This document shows, piece after piece, positions 1 through 7,274 of a stretch of 20,716 bases of DNA. Position 1 is the first letter of the stretch. Each line of letters begins with the position of its first letter. Location of the stretch: assembly GCA_002418265.1 (NCBI GenBank), contig DIDS01000024.1:1-20716 (forward strand), in the 5' to 3' direction. The translations under genes and the position numbers were made by a program. Origin of the DNA: Acidimicrobiia bacterium UBA5794. Lineage in GTDB: Bacteria; Actinomycetota; Acidimicrobiia; Spongiisociales; UBA5794. The notes under the pieces are model-generated. The model was not told the DNA's origin and did not search any database. It saw only the letters and a program-made list of their open reading frames with translations.

Positions 1-42
1 AGCCCTGGAGCAACCGATTCCTGGTCGTGATTGGCAAGACTT

Positions 43-70
43 TGGGGTTCAAATCCCTCTCCCTCCGCCA
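43..70 (+). other. tRNA-Ser-like 3' end (T-arm, acceptor strand, CCA), probable remnant
   Basis: The segment reads as a T-arm (loop TTCAAAT between G-rich and CCCTC arms), a 7-nt acceptor strand TCCCTCC, a G discriminator and CCA, as expected for the 3' end of a tRNA-Ser. The T-stem has a T-C mismatch at its outer pair. I could not fit a serine anticodon arm or a long variable arm into positions 1-42, so an intact tRNA is not supported. The 5' part could only lie left of the window. It may be a detached 3' fragment such as an old integration site leaves. Confidence 0.35.
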
Positions 71-170
71 ACTCAGATCACGGACTACAGATTACGGATG
101 GCAGGCACATGCTGTAAGCCGAAAGCTGTGAGCTAAAAGCTTTCTTGAGGCTCAATCCCTCTCCCTCCGC
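52..170 (+). repeat. 17-bp direct repeat of a tRNA-like 3' end (52-68 and 154-170)
   Basis: AATCCCTCTCCCTCCGC occurs identically at 52-68 and 154-170. The first copy is part of the tRNA-Ser-like 3' end. The second is preceded by GAGGCTC, which can still form a degenerate T-arm, but is followed by GCA instead of CA. The 85 bp between contain a copy of a dispersed repeat. Direct repeats of tRNA 3' ends are typical products of tyrosine-recombinase integration; this reading is inference. Confidence 0.5.
121..146 (+). repeat. Dispersed AGCT-rich repeat, copy A
   Basis: The segment contains the 13-bp core AAAGCTGTGAGCT at 122-134, which recurs at 13587-13599 (inverted) and 13659-13671 (direct). 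Copies A and C are also both followed closely by CTTTCTT. All three copies lie outside genes, apart from the last base of copy C. It looks like a REP-type intergenic repeat of this genome. Confidence 0.6.
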
Positions 171-172
171 GC

Positions 173-204
173 AAAAAGCGATGTGCTCAACGGACACCGT
201 GCAC
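173..204 (-). terminator. Probable terminator of the SRP RNA gene
   Basis: On the minus strand GTGC and ACGG pair with CCGT and GCAC around a TGT loop, with a 3-nt bulge, and the hairpin is followed within five bases by TTTTT (plus positions 173-177). It starts about 50 nt after the SRP RNA 3' end and no other minus-strand gene is in between, so it most likely ends that transcript. Confidence 0.45.
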
Positions 205-254
205 CCCGCCCTTGGGCGTTCCACCGGTAACGCGTTCTGGCCGACTGACTCGTC

Positions 255-348
255 CGAGGCCACCCCGGTACACCCGGAGCAAACCGCTTAGGGCTGCTTC
301 CTTCCGGACCTGACCCGGTTCACGACGCTCCGCCGCACCGGGACCTCG
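255..348 (-). ncRNA. ffs: Signal recognition particle RNA (small bacterial 4.5S type)
   Basis: The minus strand contains the hallmark SRP domain IV: GGTCAGGTCCGGAAGGAAGC followed by AGCCCTAA (about 288-316). The flanking arms GAGGTCCCGGTGCGGCGGAGC-like (5') and its partner ending GGTGGCCTC (3') close a long imperfect helix, giving a molecule of roughly 94 nt, the size of the 4.5S class. The RNA binds Ffh and directs nascent membrane and secreted proteins to the membrane. Ends were set by helix closure and may be off by a few bases. In many actinobacteria this gene lies next to a tRNA-Ser, which fits the tRNA-Ser-like fragments to its left. Confidence 0.92.
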
Positions 349-490
349 CAGTCAACATCAATCGAACCAGCGCTTGACTCACCGATTTTGCACCCTCAGG
401 CGGGGAGTTCAGCTCCGCATGAAGAGGTTTTCGGATTCAGGGCACCCCTAGTACCCCACCTAGCACGGTTGACGTGATGGTACCGACCAC
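349..490. other. Intergenic region between SRP RNA and the menG terminator
   Basis: No credible gene. It should hold the SRP RNA promoter (minus strand), but I cannot point to clear boxes. A small hairpin can form at about 400-418 (GCGG-GAG / CTCCGC). A short imperfect duplication lies at about 447-474 (CACCCCTAG then CCCACCTAG). Confidence 0.4.
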
Positions 491-515
491 AAAAAGACAC
501 CGCCGAGCGGTCGGC
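491..515 (-). terminator. Probable terminator of the serS-menG operon
   Basis: On the minus strand, 9 nt after the methyltransferase stop, ACCGC-TCG-GCGGT (or alternatively GCCGA-CCGC-TCGGC) forms a short GC hairpin followed by GTC and TTTTT. The position after the last gene and the T-tract support an intrinsic terminator, although the stem is only 5 bp. Confidence 0.55.
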
Positions 516-524
516 ACAGGATTC

Positions 525-1190
525 TCAGATCCCACGAGAGGTATCTGATTTCAGACTTCTGGAGTCTGACTTGTGCAAAAGTGCTGCCCACACGAATCCC
601 ATTGGCCCGAGCCTCCAGGTGTCGATGAGGGTCAGGGGGGTGTTGGCAAGGAGTTGCTGGGGCGGGGGATGCTTGTCGAGGGTCTTATGAAGATATGAGT
701 ACTCCTCGCGCGCTCCCACCGTCATCCCGGCGAGTGGAAGCACGACTGACGTTCCAGCTCGATGAATCTTCGCCTTGATCCTTCCAACAGGTCTTCCGAG
801 GTCGACAATTCCTGCCATTCCTCCAGGTCGAAGAACCCGTGCGATCTCGGCCATCGTCGTGTCAACCGAGTCGAGGTTCCGAAATACATAGGCAGAAAAG
901 ACCGCATCAAACGACTCGTCAACGAACGGCAACTGCTCACCAACCGCGACGACCCGCTCATCTGCATTGTTGAGGGCGAGCATCTCTGGGGAAGGGTCAA
1001 GGGCGACAAGCTGGCGCGACCGCATGATCTCGTTTGCCGCACCTGTGCCGGCGCCAAGGTCGAGTATTCGACCCTCCGGGAGTCGGGAAACGACCGTGTT
1101 GCGCCACTTCTGATCTTGTCCGAACGACAAGATCGCATTCAACCGGTCGTATCGGTCTGCGATGTCCTCGAAGACCTTGCCGTTGCTCAT
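525..1190 (-). CDS. menG: UbiE/MenG-family demethylmenaquinone methyltransferase
   Basis: A 221-residue SAM-dependent methyltransferase expected to methylate demethylmenaquinone in the last step of menaquinone synthesis. The UbiE N-terminal signature YDRLNAILSFGQDQKWR is present, followed by SAM motif I LDLGAGTG (residues 43-50), an acidic strand end LALDPSP, FRNLDSVD and VLRPGG. The REEYSYL segment fits the second family signature. Length is close to the usual ~230. The start ATG (1188-1190) overlaps the serS stop as ATGA; a longer in-frame extension into serS was rejected because homology begins at this ATG. No Shine-Dalgarno is visible, so translation probably depends on coupling to serS. 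A methyltransferase of the same fold with another quinone substrate cannot be excluded. Confidence 0.85.
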   Translation of the reverse strand: MSNGKVFEDIADRYDRLNAILSFGQDQKWRNTVVSRLPEGRILDLGAGTGAANEIMRSRQLVALDPSPEMLALNNADERVVAVGEQLPFVDESFDAVFSAYVFRNLDSVDTTMAEIARVLRPGGMAGIVDLGRPVGRIKAKIHRAGTSVVLPLAGMTVGAREEYSYLHKTLDKHPPPQQLLANTPLTLIDTWRLGPMGFVWAALLHKSDSRSLKSDTSRGI

Positions 1191-2446
1191 CCCGCGGTGA
1201 GCTGCTCGAACCCGGCATAGCGGACGAGCGCCTGTGGGATCTGCACCGAACCATCGGCGTTCTGATTGTTTTCCATCAACGCAATCAGAATTCGGCCAAC
1301 CGCAATCGCTGTGCCGTTGAGTGTGTGTACGAGCTCGTTTCCCGATTCGGATCGGTACCGGATCTTCAGCCGACGACTCTGATAGTCCGTCGTGTTCGAT
1401 GTCGAAGTGACCTCGCGATATCGGCCCTGTGACGGGAACCATGCTTCGATGTCATATTTCTTCGCGGCAGACGATCCGAGGTCACCCGCTGCCACGTTCA
1501 CAACGCGGTACGGCAATTCGAGACCGCCAAGCAGCTCCTCTTCGCGGGCGAGTAGGAACTCGTGTTCGGCTGCCGAATCCTCAGGCCGAACGAACGAGAA
1601 CATCTCGACCTTGTCGAATTGGTGTACCCGAAAAATGCCCCGAGTGTCCTTCCCATACGTTCCGGCTTCGCGTCGAAAGCACGTTGAATAGCCTGCGTAC
1701 CGAACGGGGAGTTCATCCTCGTCAAAGATCTCGTCTGCATGGAACGCAGCAAGGGGCACCTCGGACGTACCAACAAGGAACAGGTCGTCGTCGGTGATCG
1801 AATACACCTGCTCGGCATCTCCAGGGAAGAAGCCAGTGCCGTACAAGGCGTGGTCGCGAACCAAAACGGGTGGAATCATCGGCTTGAAGCCGTGTGGCAT
1901 CAGCATGTCCATGGCGTATCGAATGAGCGCAAACTCGACAATTGCAAGATCGCCCATGACAAACCCGAACCGCGAGCCCGAGACTTTCGATGCCCGTTCA
2001 ACGTCGAGTACACCAAGTTCCGCCCCCAACTCCACGTGGTCCTTCGCATCGAAGTCAAATATGCGGGGGCTACCGACCGTGCGGATCTCGACTGCATCTT
2101 CTTCTTCAAGTCCGTCGGCAGCCGTCGGGTCCGTCATGTTCGGGAGCTGCACCCATATGGAGTTGAATTGCTCGTCCAGTGCGTCGGCGTCAGCAATCAG
2201 TGCCTTGTAGTCCTCAGCGAGTTGCGACGCATCCGCAATCGCCTCGGCCTTTTCTTCACCGACAAGCGTGGCAATCGCCTTGCCCGCAGCCTTCTGATTG
2301 GCGCGTACTTCTTCCGCACGGACCCTGGCTTGTCTGCGCCTTTCATCCAGGTCGGTGAGGGCATCGAGATCGAAGTCAACTCCGCGTCTGGCAAGCGACG
2401 CGGCGAGCGCATCACGCTGTGTCCGGAGAATGGCGATGTCAATCAT
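1187..2446 (-). CDS. serS: Seryl-tRNA synthetase
   Basis: Charges tRNA-Ser (and tRNA-Sec where present) with serine in the cytoplasm. The 419-residue length is normal. The N-terminal ~110 residues form the long antiparallel coiled-coil arm (MIDIAILRTQRD, then charged heptads). Class II motifs follow: TSEVPL, motif 2 FRREAGTYGKDTRGIFRVHQ and motif 3 with NGTAIAVGRILIALMEN. The stop overlaps the next gene by 4 nt. Upstream there is no clear ribosome binding site, but TAACCT sits at plus 2456-2461 (minus strand), 9 nt before the ATG, so a very short leader is possible. The 90-bp gap to the DUF4446 gene contains a dyad. Confidence 0.97.
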   Translation of the reverse strand: MIDIAILRTQRDALAASLARRGVDFDLDALTDLDERRRQARVRAEEVRANQKAAGKAIATLVGEEKAEAIADASQLAEDYKALIADADALDEQFNSIWVQLPNMTDPTAADGLEEEDAVEIRTVGSPRIFDFDAKDHVELGAELGVLDVERASKVSGSRFGFVMGDLAIVEFALIRYAMDMLMPHGFKPMIPPVLVRDHALYGTGFFPGDAEQVYSITDDDLFLVGTSEVPLAAFHADEIFDEDELPVRYAGYSTCFRREAGTYGKDTRGIFRVHQFDKVEMFSFVRPEDSAAEHEFLLAREEELLGGLELPYRVVNVAAGDLGSSAAKKYDIEAWFPSQGRYREVTSTSNTTDYQSRRLKIRYRSESGNELVHTLNGTAIAVGRILIALMENNQNADGSVQIPQALVRYAGFEQLTAG

Positions 2447-2491
2447 GTTGCAGGCAGGTTACCGATCGACAGGCGTCCGCGTTCTGTGGGC

Positions 2492-2519
2492 TCCAGCCTA
2501 CAAAAAACCGGGGGCTGGA
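2492..2519 (-). promoter_or_regulatory. Inverted repeat upstream of serS (7-bp arms, 14-nt loop)
   Basis: TCCAGCC (2492-2498) and GGCTGGA (2513-2519) are complementary, and the loop carries a run of six T on the minus strand. It lies 17 nt after the DUF4446 stop and about 45 nt before the serS start. It could reduce read-through into serS, but the T-run is in the loop rather than behind the stem, so it is not a standard terminator. Confidence 0.3.
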
Positions 2520-2536
2520 ACCCTGGGTACGCGGGG

Positions 2537-2983
2537 TTAGCGACCGAGGGCGCGATCGACGGCTGCGAGTTCTTCGGGGGAGAGGCTCTCGGTCCCTTTT
2601 CCGGCGGTGACTTGTTTGGTGAAGAACACGGTCTCGTCGCGTGCAACAAGAAGGGAAATGATCAGCCCATCGCCGCGCTGATTCAGCAGTGCGACCGACC
2701 GTGACTGGTTTCCTGCAATGTTTCCGAACGCGTCATACGCCACGACGCCGATGTAGCTGACGGCGTACGGCAGGCGTCCCTCAAGCACTGATATCCGCTG
2801 ATCGAGTTGTGTCACAGCCTCGGCGTTCGCCGAGGATGTCACCGTCAGCTGTTGGAGGAGTTCAACGACGTTGCCGTCAGTGGGGATCACATCAAGCTTT
2901 CTCCGAACGGCCTGAACCTGGACGATCGCAATCAGAGCACCAACGATCGCAATCACCCCGAGCACAAGACCTGCATCGTTCAT
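2537..2983 (-). CDS. DUF4446 family membrane-anchored protein
   Basis: A 148-residue protein with an N-terminal membrane segment (residues ~4-24, GLVLGVIAIVGALIAIVQVQ), a short helical coiled-coil part (QLTVTSSANAEAVTQLDQRI) and a C-terminal domain with the conserved pattern VAYDAFGNIAGNQSRSVALL, then DGLIISLLVARDET and a Ser-Pro-Glu-Glu segment near the end. This is the DUF4446 pattern; its function is unknown. The start ATG (2981-2983) overlaps the stop of the upstream gene as ATGA; a longer start 11 codons earlier would intrude into that gene and is less likely. The two genes are probably translated together. Confidence 0.85.
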   Translation of the reverse strand: MNDAGLVLGVIAIVGALIAIVQVQAVRRKLDVIPTDGNVVELLQQLTVTSSANAEAVTQLDQRISVLEGRLPYAVSYIGVVAYDAFGNIAGNQSRSVALLNQRGDGLIISLLVARDETVFFTKQVTAGKGTESLSPEELAAVDRALGR

Positions 2984-3983
2984 GATTCCCCGCTTTGGAT
3001 GAACTTCATGTCCCACGAATTGTCTTCGGGACGGTTGTCGTCATCGATTGTGACCGTCAGCTTCACCTGATACAAACCGTCCGGCGCAACATCAAGGTCT
3101 GGGAACGAAACCGATGAGGATGAGCCGCCTGCAATTTCGGCAATCGTCTCGGTGATCGAAATCGATTCATCCGTATCAGCGTTGAGGAGATCGAGCTTGA
3201 CGACCACCGAAGATGCAACCTCATTCCCGGTGTTTGTCACAACAGCGGTGAGGTTCACCATGTCCGAAAACGGGATGAGGGGTATGCCGCCCCTGTCGCT
3301 GACGGGCTCAGGATCGAGTTGTCCCGTCACCGCGACGTTGCGGTGCGCCGCAAGCTCGTACGATGTCGAAACGTTCAGCACCACAGAGATCGGGTTGTAC
3401 AGCTCAGGATTGGTGGGGTTGGGGTTGATGTAGACGACTGATACAAACATCGAAGTGTCGATGTCTTCTATTGGTTTCTCAAGCGACTGCATGAACAGGA
3501 CGTACGCTGCGTCTCCGGCACGGAGTTCGTCAAACGCCGCAGAGAGTTCTCGGGTCGCTGTATTGGCGGAACCACCATCCATGAGAGCCACCAGGACCCG
3601 TTCGACCTCTGCGACACCTTTCGACCATGACAGCGAAGCCGTCGAAAGTGATCCGTACGACGCTGCCACCGTTGGGGAAACCTCGACGTCAAGCAACACG
3701 TTTGCCTCGGCGGCAGTTTTCGTGATCCTGGCCAATCGGTTGATGAGGTCTTGGCGCGATGTGTCCCCAATTGATGCAAGCGCCGATTCCAGTTCAGCTG
3801 CCGCCGTGGCATGCAGGGCGGTCGCGTCGTCCGCAGCCGCGAAGAAACCAACGGCACCCCGCTGCTCCGTTTGGCGTGTCACAAGATATGCGACGGAGGC
3901 AACGACCGCTATCAGGGTGAGAATGATCAGCAACCAGCGGCGCCGCCTGAAACGACGGTCTGGTCGGTAGGACCGATACGTCA

Positions 3984-3984
<1 letters not shown>
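2980..3984 (-). CDS. Membrane-anchored extracellular protein, hypothetical, with CARDB-like C-terminus
   Basis: A 334-residue protein. An arginine-rich N-terminus (RRFRRRRW) is followed by one membrane segment (~residues 17-37), giving N-in/C-out topology. Residues ~38-170 are helical and alanine/serine-rich. Residues ~185-334 are beta-rich, with a VNLTAVVTNTGNEVASSVVVKL stretch and a closing LTVTIDDDNRPEDNSW segment typical of CARDB/Ig-like domains. I do not recognise a named family. Its start ATG begins on the last base of tRNA-Leu and there is no room for a ribosome binding site, so either the true start is internal (for instance TTG about 17 codons in) or the mRNA arises separately from the tRNA. 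It is coupled to the DUF4446 gene by ATGA. Confidence 0.75.
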
Positions 3985-4070
<86 letters not shown>

Positions 4071-4091
4071 GACGCTGCGAAAGGCTACCAC

Positions 4092-4109
4092 GGGCGCGCA
4101 ATAGCGCCC
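4092..4109. promoter_or_regulatory. Hairpin GGGCGC-6 nt-GCGCCC between tRNA-Leu and fhaA
   Basis: GGGCGC (4092-4097) and GCGCCC (4104-4109) form a perfect 6-bp dyad with loop GCAATA. It lies upstream of both divergent genes, so it is not a terminator for either. Its role is unknown; it may be a protein site in the shared control region. Confidence 0.4.
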
Positions 4110-4115
4110 TTGTCA

Positions 4116-4134
4116 GATCGGTCATTGACCGATC
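4116..4134. promoter_or_regulatory. Perfect 19-bp palindrome, operator-like
   Basis: GATCGGTCATTGACCGATC is a perfect inverted repeat with 9-bp arms and a single central base. It lies between the divergent tRNA-Leu and fhaA genes, centred about 60 bp upstream of the fhaA start and about 55 bp upstream of the tRNA 5' end. A dimeric transcription factor controlling the cell-wall operon, the tRNA, or both is a reasonable inference. Confidence 0.5.
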
Positions 4135-4171
4135 CGTGGTGTTGTTGCTACGTACTAGCGGCCCGTGTTCA

Positions 4172-4177
4172 TACAAT
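4172..4177 (+). promoter_or_regulatory. Putative -10 box (TACAAT) of the fhaA operon, leaderless
   Basis: TACAAT ends 7 nt before the fhaA ATG at 4185, placing transcription start on or next to the A of the start codon. There is no Shine-Dalgarno. TACGTA at 4149-4154 lies 17 bp upstream at the -35 position but is a poor match. The same spacing recurs before crgA, the sortase gene and the membrane gene at 18886. Confidence 0.55.
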
Positions 4178-4184
4178 CAACGAC

Positions 4185-4850
4185 ATGAATCTCGCCCGAG
4201 GCCTCGAACGGCGACTCGAAAACCTTGTTGACGGCGCGAGCGCGACCGTCTTCAAAGGTCGGATGCATCCGGTTGTCATCGGGAGTAAGGTCCTTCGGCA
4301 GCTGGACTTTCTGGTGTCAGACTCGGTTGCTGGCCCACAAATCCCCAACGATCTCGTCGTTGCGCTCAACCCATCCGACATCGATCCCGATTATGACCGA
4401 CGGGTACTCATTCGGGAACTGGAAGCTGTCGTGAGAGAATCGGCGAAAGAAAACGGGTGGCGACTCGCTGGGCCGGTATCGATCCATGTAAAGACCGATC
4501 CGGGTATCCCCCGTGGTGTCCTCGGTTGCACCGGGACGGTGACTGCTGGACCACTCCCCGCCTGGTCCCAACTCATCGCCGACGACGGGTCGGCCGTACT
4601 CAACATCGCGATGAATCGCGTGCTCATCGGTCGAGGACTCGACTGTGACATCCGAATTGCAAACGAGCAGGTCTCACGCCACCACGCAATCATCTTTCTG
4701 GATCAGGGTTCTACGAAACTCAGCGATCTTGGTTCCTCAAACGGAACATTCGTGAACCATTCAAGGATCGCTGGTGATCCGCTGGTGCTCAGACCAGGCG
4801 ACAACGTCCTCCTCGGCGACCTTTCCTTCACGTACCGGCCGGTGAATTAG
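4185..4850 (+). CDS. fhaA: FHA domain protein FhaA (DUF3662-FHA)
   Basis: A 221-residue cytoplasmic phosphothreonine reader of the PknB/PstP signalling system. The N-terminal half matches the DUF3662 (FhaA_N) domain, beginning MNLARGLERRLENLVDGA and continuing through the QIPNDLVVALNPSDID stretch. The C-terminal ~80 residues are an FHA domain with GRGLDCDIRIA, the phosphopeptide-binding SRHH, and SDLGSSNGTFVN. The start was placed at 4185 because the family begins here; an upstream in-frame ATG at 4110 would add unrelated cysteine-rich residues. The linker between the domains is very short: mycobacterial FhaA is about 527 residues. In mycobacteria FhaA contributes to cell-wall synthesis together with the MviN/FhaA complex. 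It heads the operon, 2 nt before fhaB. Confidence 0.92.
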   Translation: MNLARGLERRLENLVDGASATVFKGRMHPVVIGSKVLRQLDFLVSDSVAGPQIPNDLVVALNPSDIDPDYDRRVLIRELEAVVRESAKENGWRLAGPVSIHVKTDPGIPRGVLGCTGTVTAGPLPAWSQLIADDGSAVLNIAMNRVLIGRGLDCDIRIANEQVSRHHAIIFLDQGSTKLSDLGSSNGTFVNHSRIAGDPLVLRPGDNVLLGDLSFTYRPVN

Positions 4851-4852
4851 CC

Positions 4853-5266
4853 ATGCCTGCCCTCTTTTTCAACATCATCAAGTTGCTGTTCCTCGCCATG
4901 TTGTTCCTTTTTCTGTGGCAGGTTGCCCGGGCGGTGCGAGCCCATGTGGGTGCGAATCCCGGTACCCGCACGGCCGGGTTTGCGGCTGAGGTGGTTGTCC
5001 TCACCGGTGGAGGCGATCCAGAGCGGGTGAGGCTCCGGCCCCAAGGTCACGTATTCGGACGATCAGAGGACGCTGACATCCCCATCGATGACCCATACGC
5101 CTCCGAATTCCACGCAAGGGTCGGAGTCACAGACAACAAGGTGATCGTCCACGATCTTGGATCCACCAACGGCACCTATGTGAACGGTCGGAGGGTCACA
5201 AGCCCAACAACAGTTGTCAGAGGCGATACCGTTCAGATCGGCAAGACCATTCTTGAGGTGAGATGA
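4853..5266 (+). CDS. fhaB: Membrane-anchored FHA domain protein FhaB (FipA-like)
   Basis: A 137-residue protein with one N-terminal membrane helix (~residues 6-26, IIKLLFLAMLFLFLWQVA) and a C-terminal FHA domain containing FGRSEDADIPIDD, the SEFHARV strand in place of the usual SRxHA, and HDLGSTNGTYVNGRRV. It likely reads threonine-phosphorylated partners at the membrane for growth and division control. The gene starts 2 nt after the fhaA stop and its own stop overlaps pstP as ATGA, so the products are probably made in step. Confidence 0.92.
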   Translation: MPALFFNIIKLLFLAMLFLFLWQVARAVRAHVGANPGTRTAGFAAEVVVLTGGGDPERVRLRPQGHVFGRSEDADIPIDDPYASEFHARVGVTDNKVIVHDLGSTNGTYVNGRRVTSPTTVVRGDTVQIGKTILEVR

Positions 5267-5982
5267 AGTACGTCTGGGCATCCGGCACCGACACCGGCAA
5301 GGTGCGAGAGCACAACGAGGACGCGCTCTATCCCGCCGAATCCGGGAGCAGCGACAACACCATCTTGTTGATGGTCGCTGACGGTATGGGTGGAGCCGTG
5401 GCCGGGGAGATCGCGTCGCGAATCGCAGTGGAAGCAGCATCGGAACAGCCAACCGATGCCACCATTGAGCCATCCGATCGTGTCCTTGCCGGAAACTCTG
5501 CCGTCATACTCGCAACGGAAGAAGACCGCTCCCTTGCAGGAATGGGCACCACAATGACCCTCGTCCGGCTTGATCCCGACGGGGTTGCAGCATTCGCCCA
5601 CGTCGGTGATTCTCGCGCCTACCTACTGCACGACGGCGAACTGACCCAACTCACCGACGACCATTCTCTTGTTGGAGAACTCGTCACTTTGGGGAGGATC
5701 TCCAAGGAAGAAGCCAGACATCATCCACACCGACACCTCGTGACCCGAGTTCTCGGGCTCGGACCAATCCCGATTGACACGTTCGAGATCAACCTCGAAC
5801 CGGGAGACAGAATTCTTCTCTGCTCGGATGGTCTCACCGACATGGTGTCCGACATCATGATCGAGGAGATCCTCAGTGCCGGCGAGGGCGTCGAACCAAC
5901 AGCGTGGGCGCTGATCGAACAGGCAAATGCGGCCGGGGGCGTCGACAACACGACCGTTGTCGTGGTCGACGCGACTGAATGA
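5263..5982 (+). CDS. pstP: PP2C-type Ser/Thr protein phosphatase PstP, catalytic domain only
   Basis: A 239-residue metal-dependent phosphatase that reverses PknB phosphorylation. PP2C motifs appear in order: SGTDTGKVREHNEDAL, VADGMGGAVAGEIAS, GMGTTMTLVRL, AHVGDSRAYLL, LTDDHSLV, LLCSDGLTDMV and DNTTVVVVD, which supply the metal-binding aspartates. It ends directly after the catalytic domain, whereas mycobacterial PstP (about 514 residues) adds a membrane helix and an extracellular domain; this form should be soluble. It overlaps its neighbours on both sides by 4 nt (ATGA at 5263-5266 and 5979-5982). Confidence 0.94.
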   Translation: MKYVWASGTDTGKVREHNEDALYPAESGSSDNTILLMVADGMGGAVAGEIASRIAVEAASEQPTDATIEPSDRVLAGNSAVILATEEDRSLAGMGTTMTLVRLDPDGVAAFAHVGDSRAYLLHDGELTQLTDDHSLVGELVTLGRISKEEARHHPHRHLVTRVLGLGPIPIDTFEINLEPGDRILLCSDGLTDMVSDIMIEEILSAGEGVEPTAWALIEQANAAGGVDNTTVVVVDATE

Positions 5983-7274
5983 CGCGCACGGCCGAAACCG
6001 GCCTCATCATCGCCGCCGCGATCCTCGCTGCAGTCGGCGTCGGAATCGTCGAGTTCACAAAGGACAACTGGCTCAACGCCCAGGTTGTCGTGACCTTCGG
6101 TGTATTTGTCATCGCCTTCGGCGGCATCCAGATCGCCGTTCGACGCTGGGCATCTGGCGCATCAAGCCTGCTCCTTCCAACGGTCGCTTTCCTCACAGCG
6201 ATCGGATTCATCGAGATCTATCGACTCGACGGCCACCTTGCAGCGATACAGCGATGGTCGATGCTGATCGCCGCAGCGGCCGGTGTCGGTCTCTTGTGGT
6301 TGTTACGGAACACAGGCGTCGGCGTCCTGCGCAGATACCGTTACGTACTGCTTGCTGTGGGTGTGTTGTTCCTGATGCTTCCTCTCCTGCCCGATGGATG
6401 GCCGCTTCACGGTGCGGTGGTGAATGGGTCGCGACTCTGGGTGAGGATCGACGTCCCTGGACTCGACCGTGTCCTCAGCTTCCAGCCGGGAGAAATCGGA
6501 AAGGTGCTCGTCACGATCTTTCTTGCCTCGTACCTCGCTGAACGATCCGAGGCGATGGCAACCATTGATCGCAAGATTGGACCGTTCAAGCTCCCCGAAC
6601 CCAGACATCTGTTCCCGGTGCTGGTGGCCGCCGGTATCGCTTTCGTCATTCTCATCTATCAAAGGGACCTCGGGGCGTCGCTGCTCTTGTTCGGTCTGTT
6701 CATCGGCATGCTCTACATCGCGACTGGTCGATCGTTCTACCTCGTCACCGGGGCGCTCGCTGCCGTTGCTGGAGGGGCGGCTGCATACTCGACGTTCAGC
6801 CATGTTCAACGACGAATCGACGCATGGCTCGACCCGTTCGGTCACTTCTCAGATGCCGGCTATCAATCGGTTCAAGCGCTCTTCGCCATGGGTTCGGGAT
6901 CCCTGACAGGTTCCGGAATCGGTCTCGGTCGTCCCGACCTGATCCCAGCTGCGGAAACAGACTTCATCTTCGCCGCCATCGCTGAAGAGATGGGGCTGGC
7001 GGGTTCCCTTGCCGTCATCGCCGCGTTCGCACTCCTGGTTGCCGCCGGTTTCGGTATTGCCATCAGGTCACGGGATCTGTTCCGCAAGTACCTCGCGGGT
7101 GGGTTGACCATCGTTCTTGCGCTCCAGGCGATCATCATCCTTGGTGGGGTACTCAGGGTGATGCCCGTGACGGGCATCACCCTCCCGTTCATGTCCTACG
7201 GCGGGTCGTCGCTCCTTGCCAACACAGCAATCATCGCGCTGTTGCTGCGCATTTCGGATGAGGAGCGCGCGTGA
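5979..7274 (+). CDS. rodA: SEDS-family peptidoglycan glycosyltransferase RodA/FtsW
   Basis: A 431-residue polytopic membrane protein with about ten or more hydrophobic segments. The C-terminal signature FMSYGGSSLLANTAIIALLLRIS and the VLIYQRDLGASLLLFGLFIG region are characteristic of FtsW/RodA/SpoVE proteins, which polymerise lipid II glycan strands. The position directly before a class B PBP and within the pknB cluster identifies it as the actinobacterial RodA-type paralogue rather than the division FtsW of the mur cluster. It starts in an ATGA overlap with pstP and ends in a GTGA overlap with pbpA. Confidence 0.95.
   Translation: MTRTAETGLIIAAAILAAVGVGIVEFTKDNWLNAQVVVTFGVFVIAFGGIQIAVRRWASGASSLLLPTVAFLTAIGFIEIYRLDGHLAAIQRWSMLIAAAAGVGLLWLLRNTGVGVLRRYRYVLLAVGVLFLMLPLLPDGWPLHGAVVNGSRLWVRIDVPGLDRVLSFQPGEIGKVLVTIFLASYLAERSEAMATIDRKIGPFKLPEPRHLFPVLVAAGIAFVILIYQRDLGASLLLFGLFIGMLYIATGRSFYLVTGALAAVAGGAAAYSTFSHVQRRIDAWLDPFGHFSDAGYQSVQALFAMGSGSLTGSGIGLGRPDLIPAAETDFIFAAIAEEMGLAGSLAVIAAFALLVAAGFGIAIRSRDLFRKYLAGGLTIVLALQAIIILGGVLRVMPVTGITLPFMSYGGSSLLANTAIIALLLRISDEERA

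Noticed and set aside
525..1442. 305-codon version of the methyltransferase starting inside serS
   Set aside because: The first 84 codons are an out-of-frame reading of serS; the UbiE signature begins just after the ATG at 1190.
1739..2704. Long plus-strand open frame of 321 codons opposite serS and the DUF4446 gene
   Set aside because: It is antisense to well-recognised serS motifs, has no domain-like pattern and no initiation signals; long shadows are common at this base composition.
5927..6541. Plus-strand open frame of 204 codons overlapping pstP and rodA
   Set aside because: Arg/Pro-rich out-of-frame reading of the RodA N-terminus; the SEDS frame is clearly the coding one.
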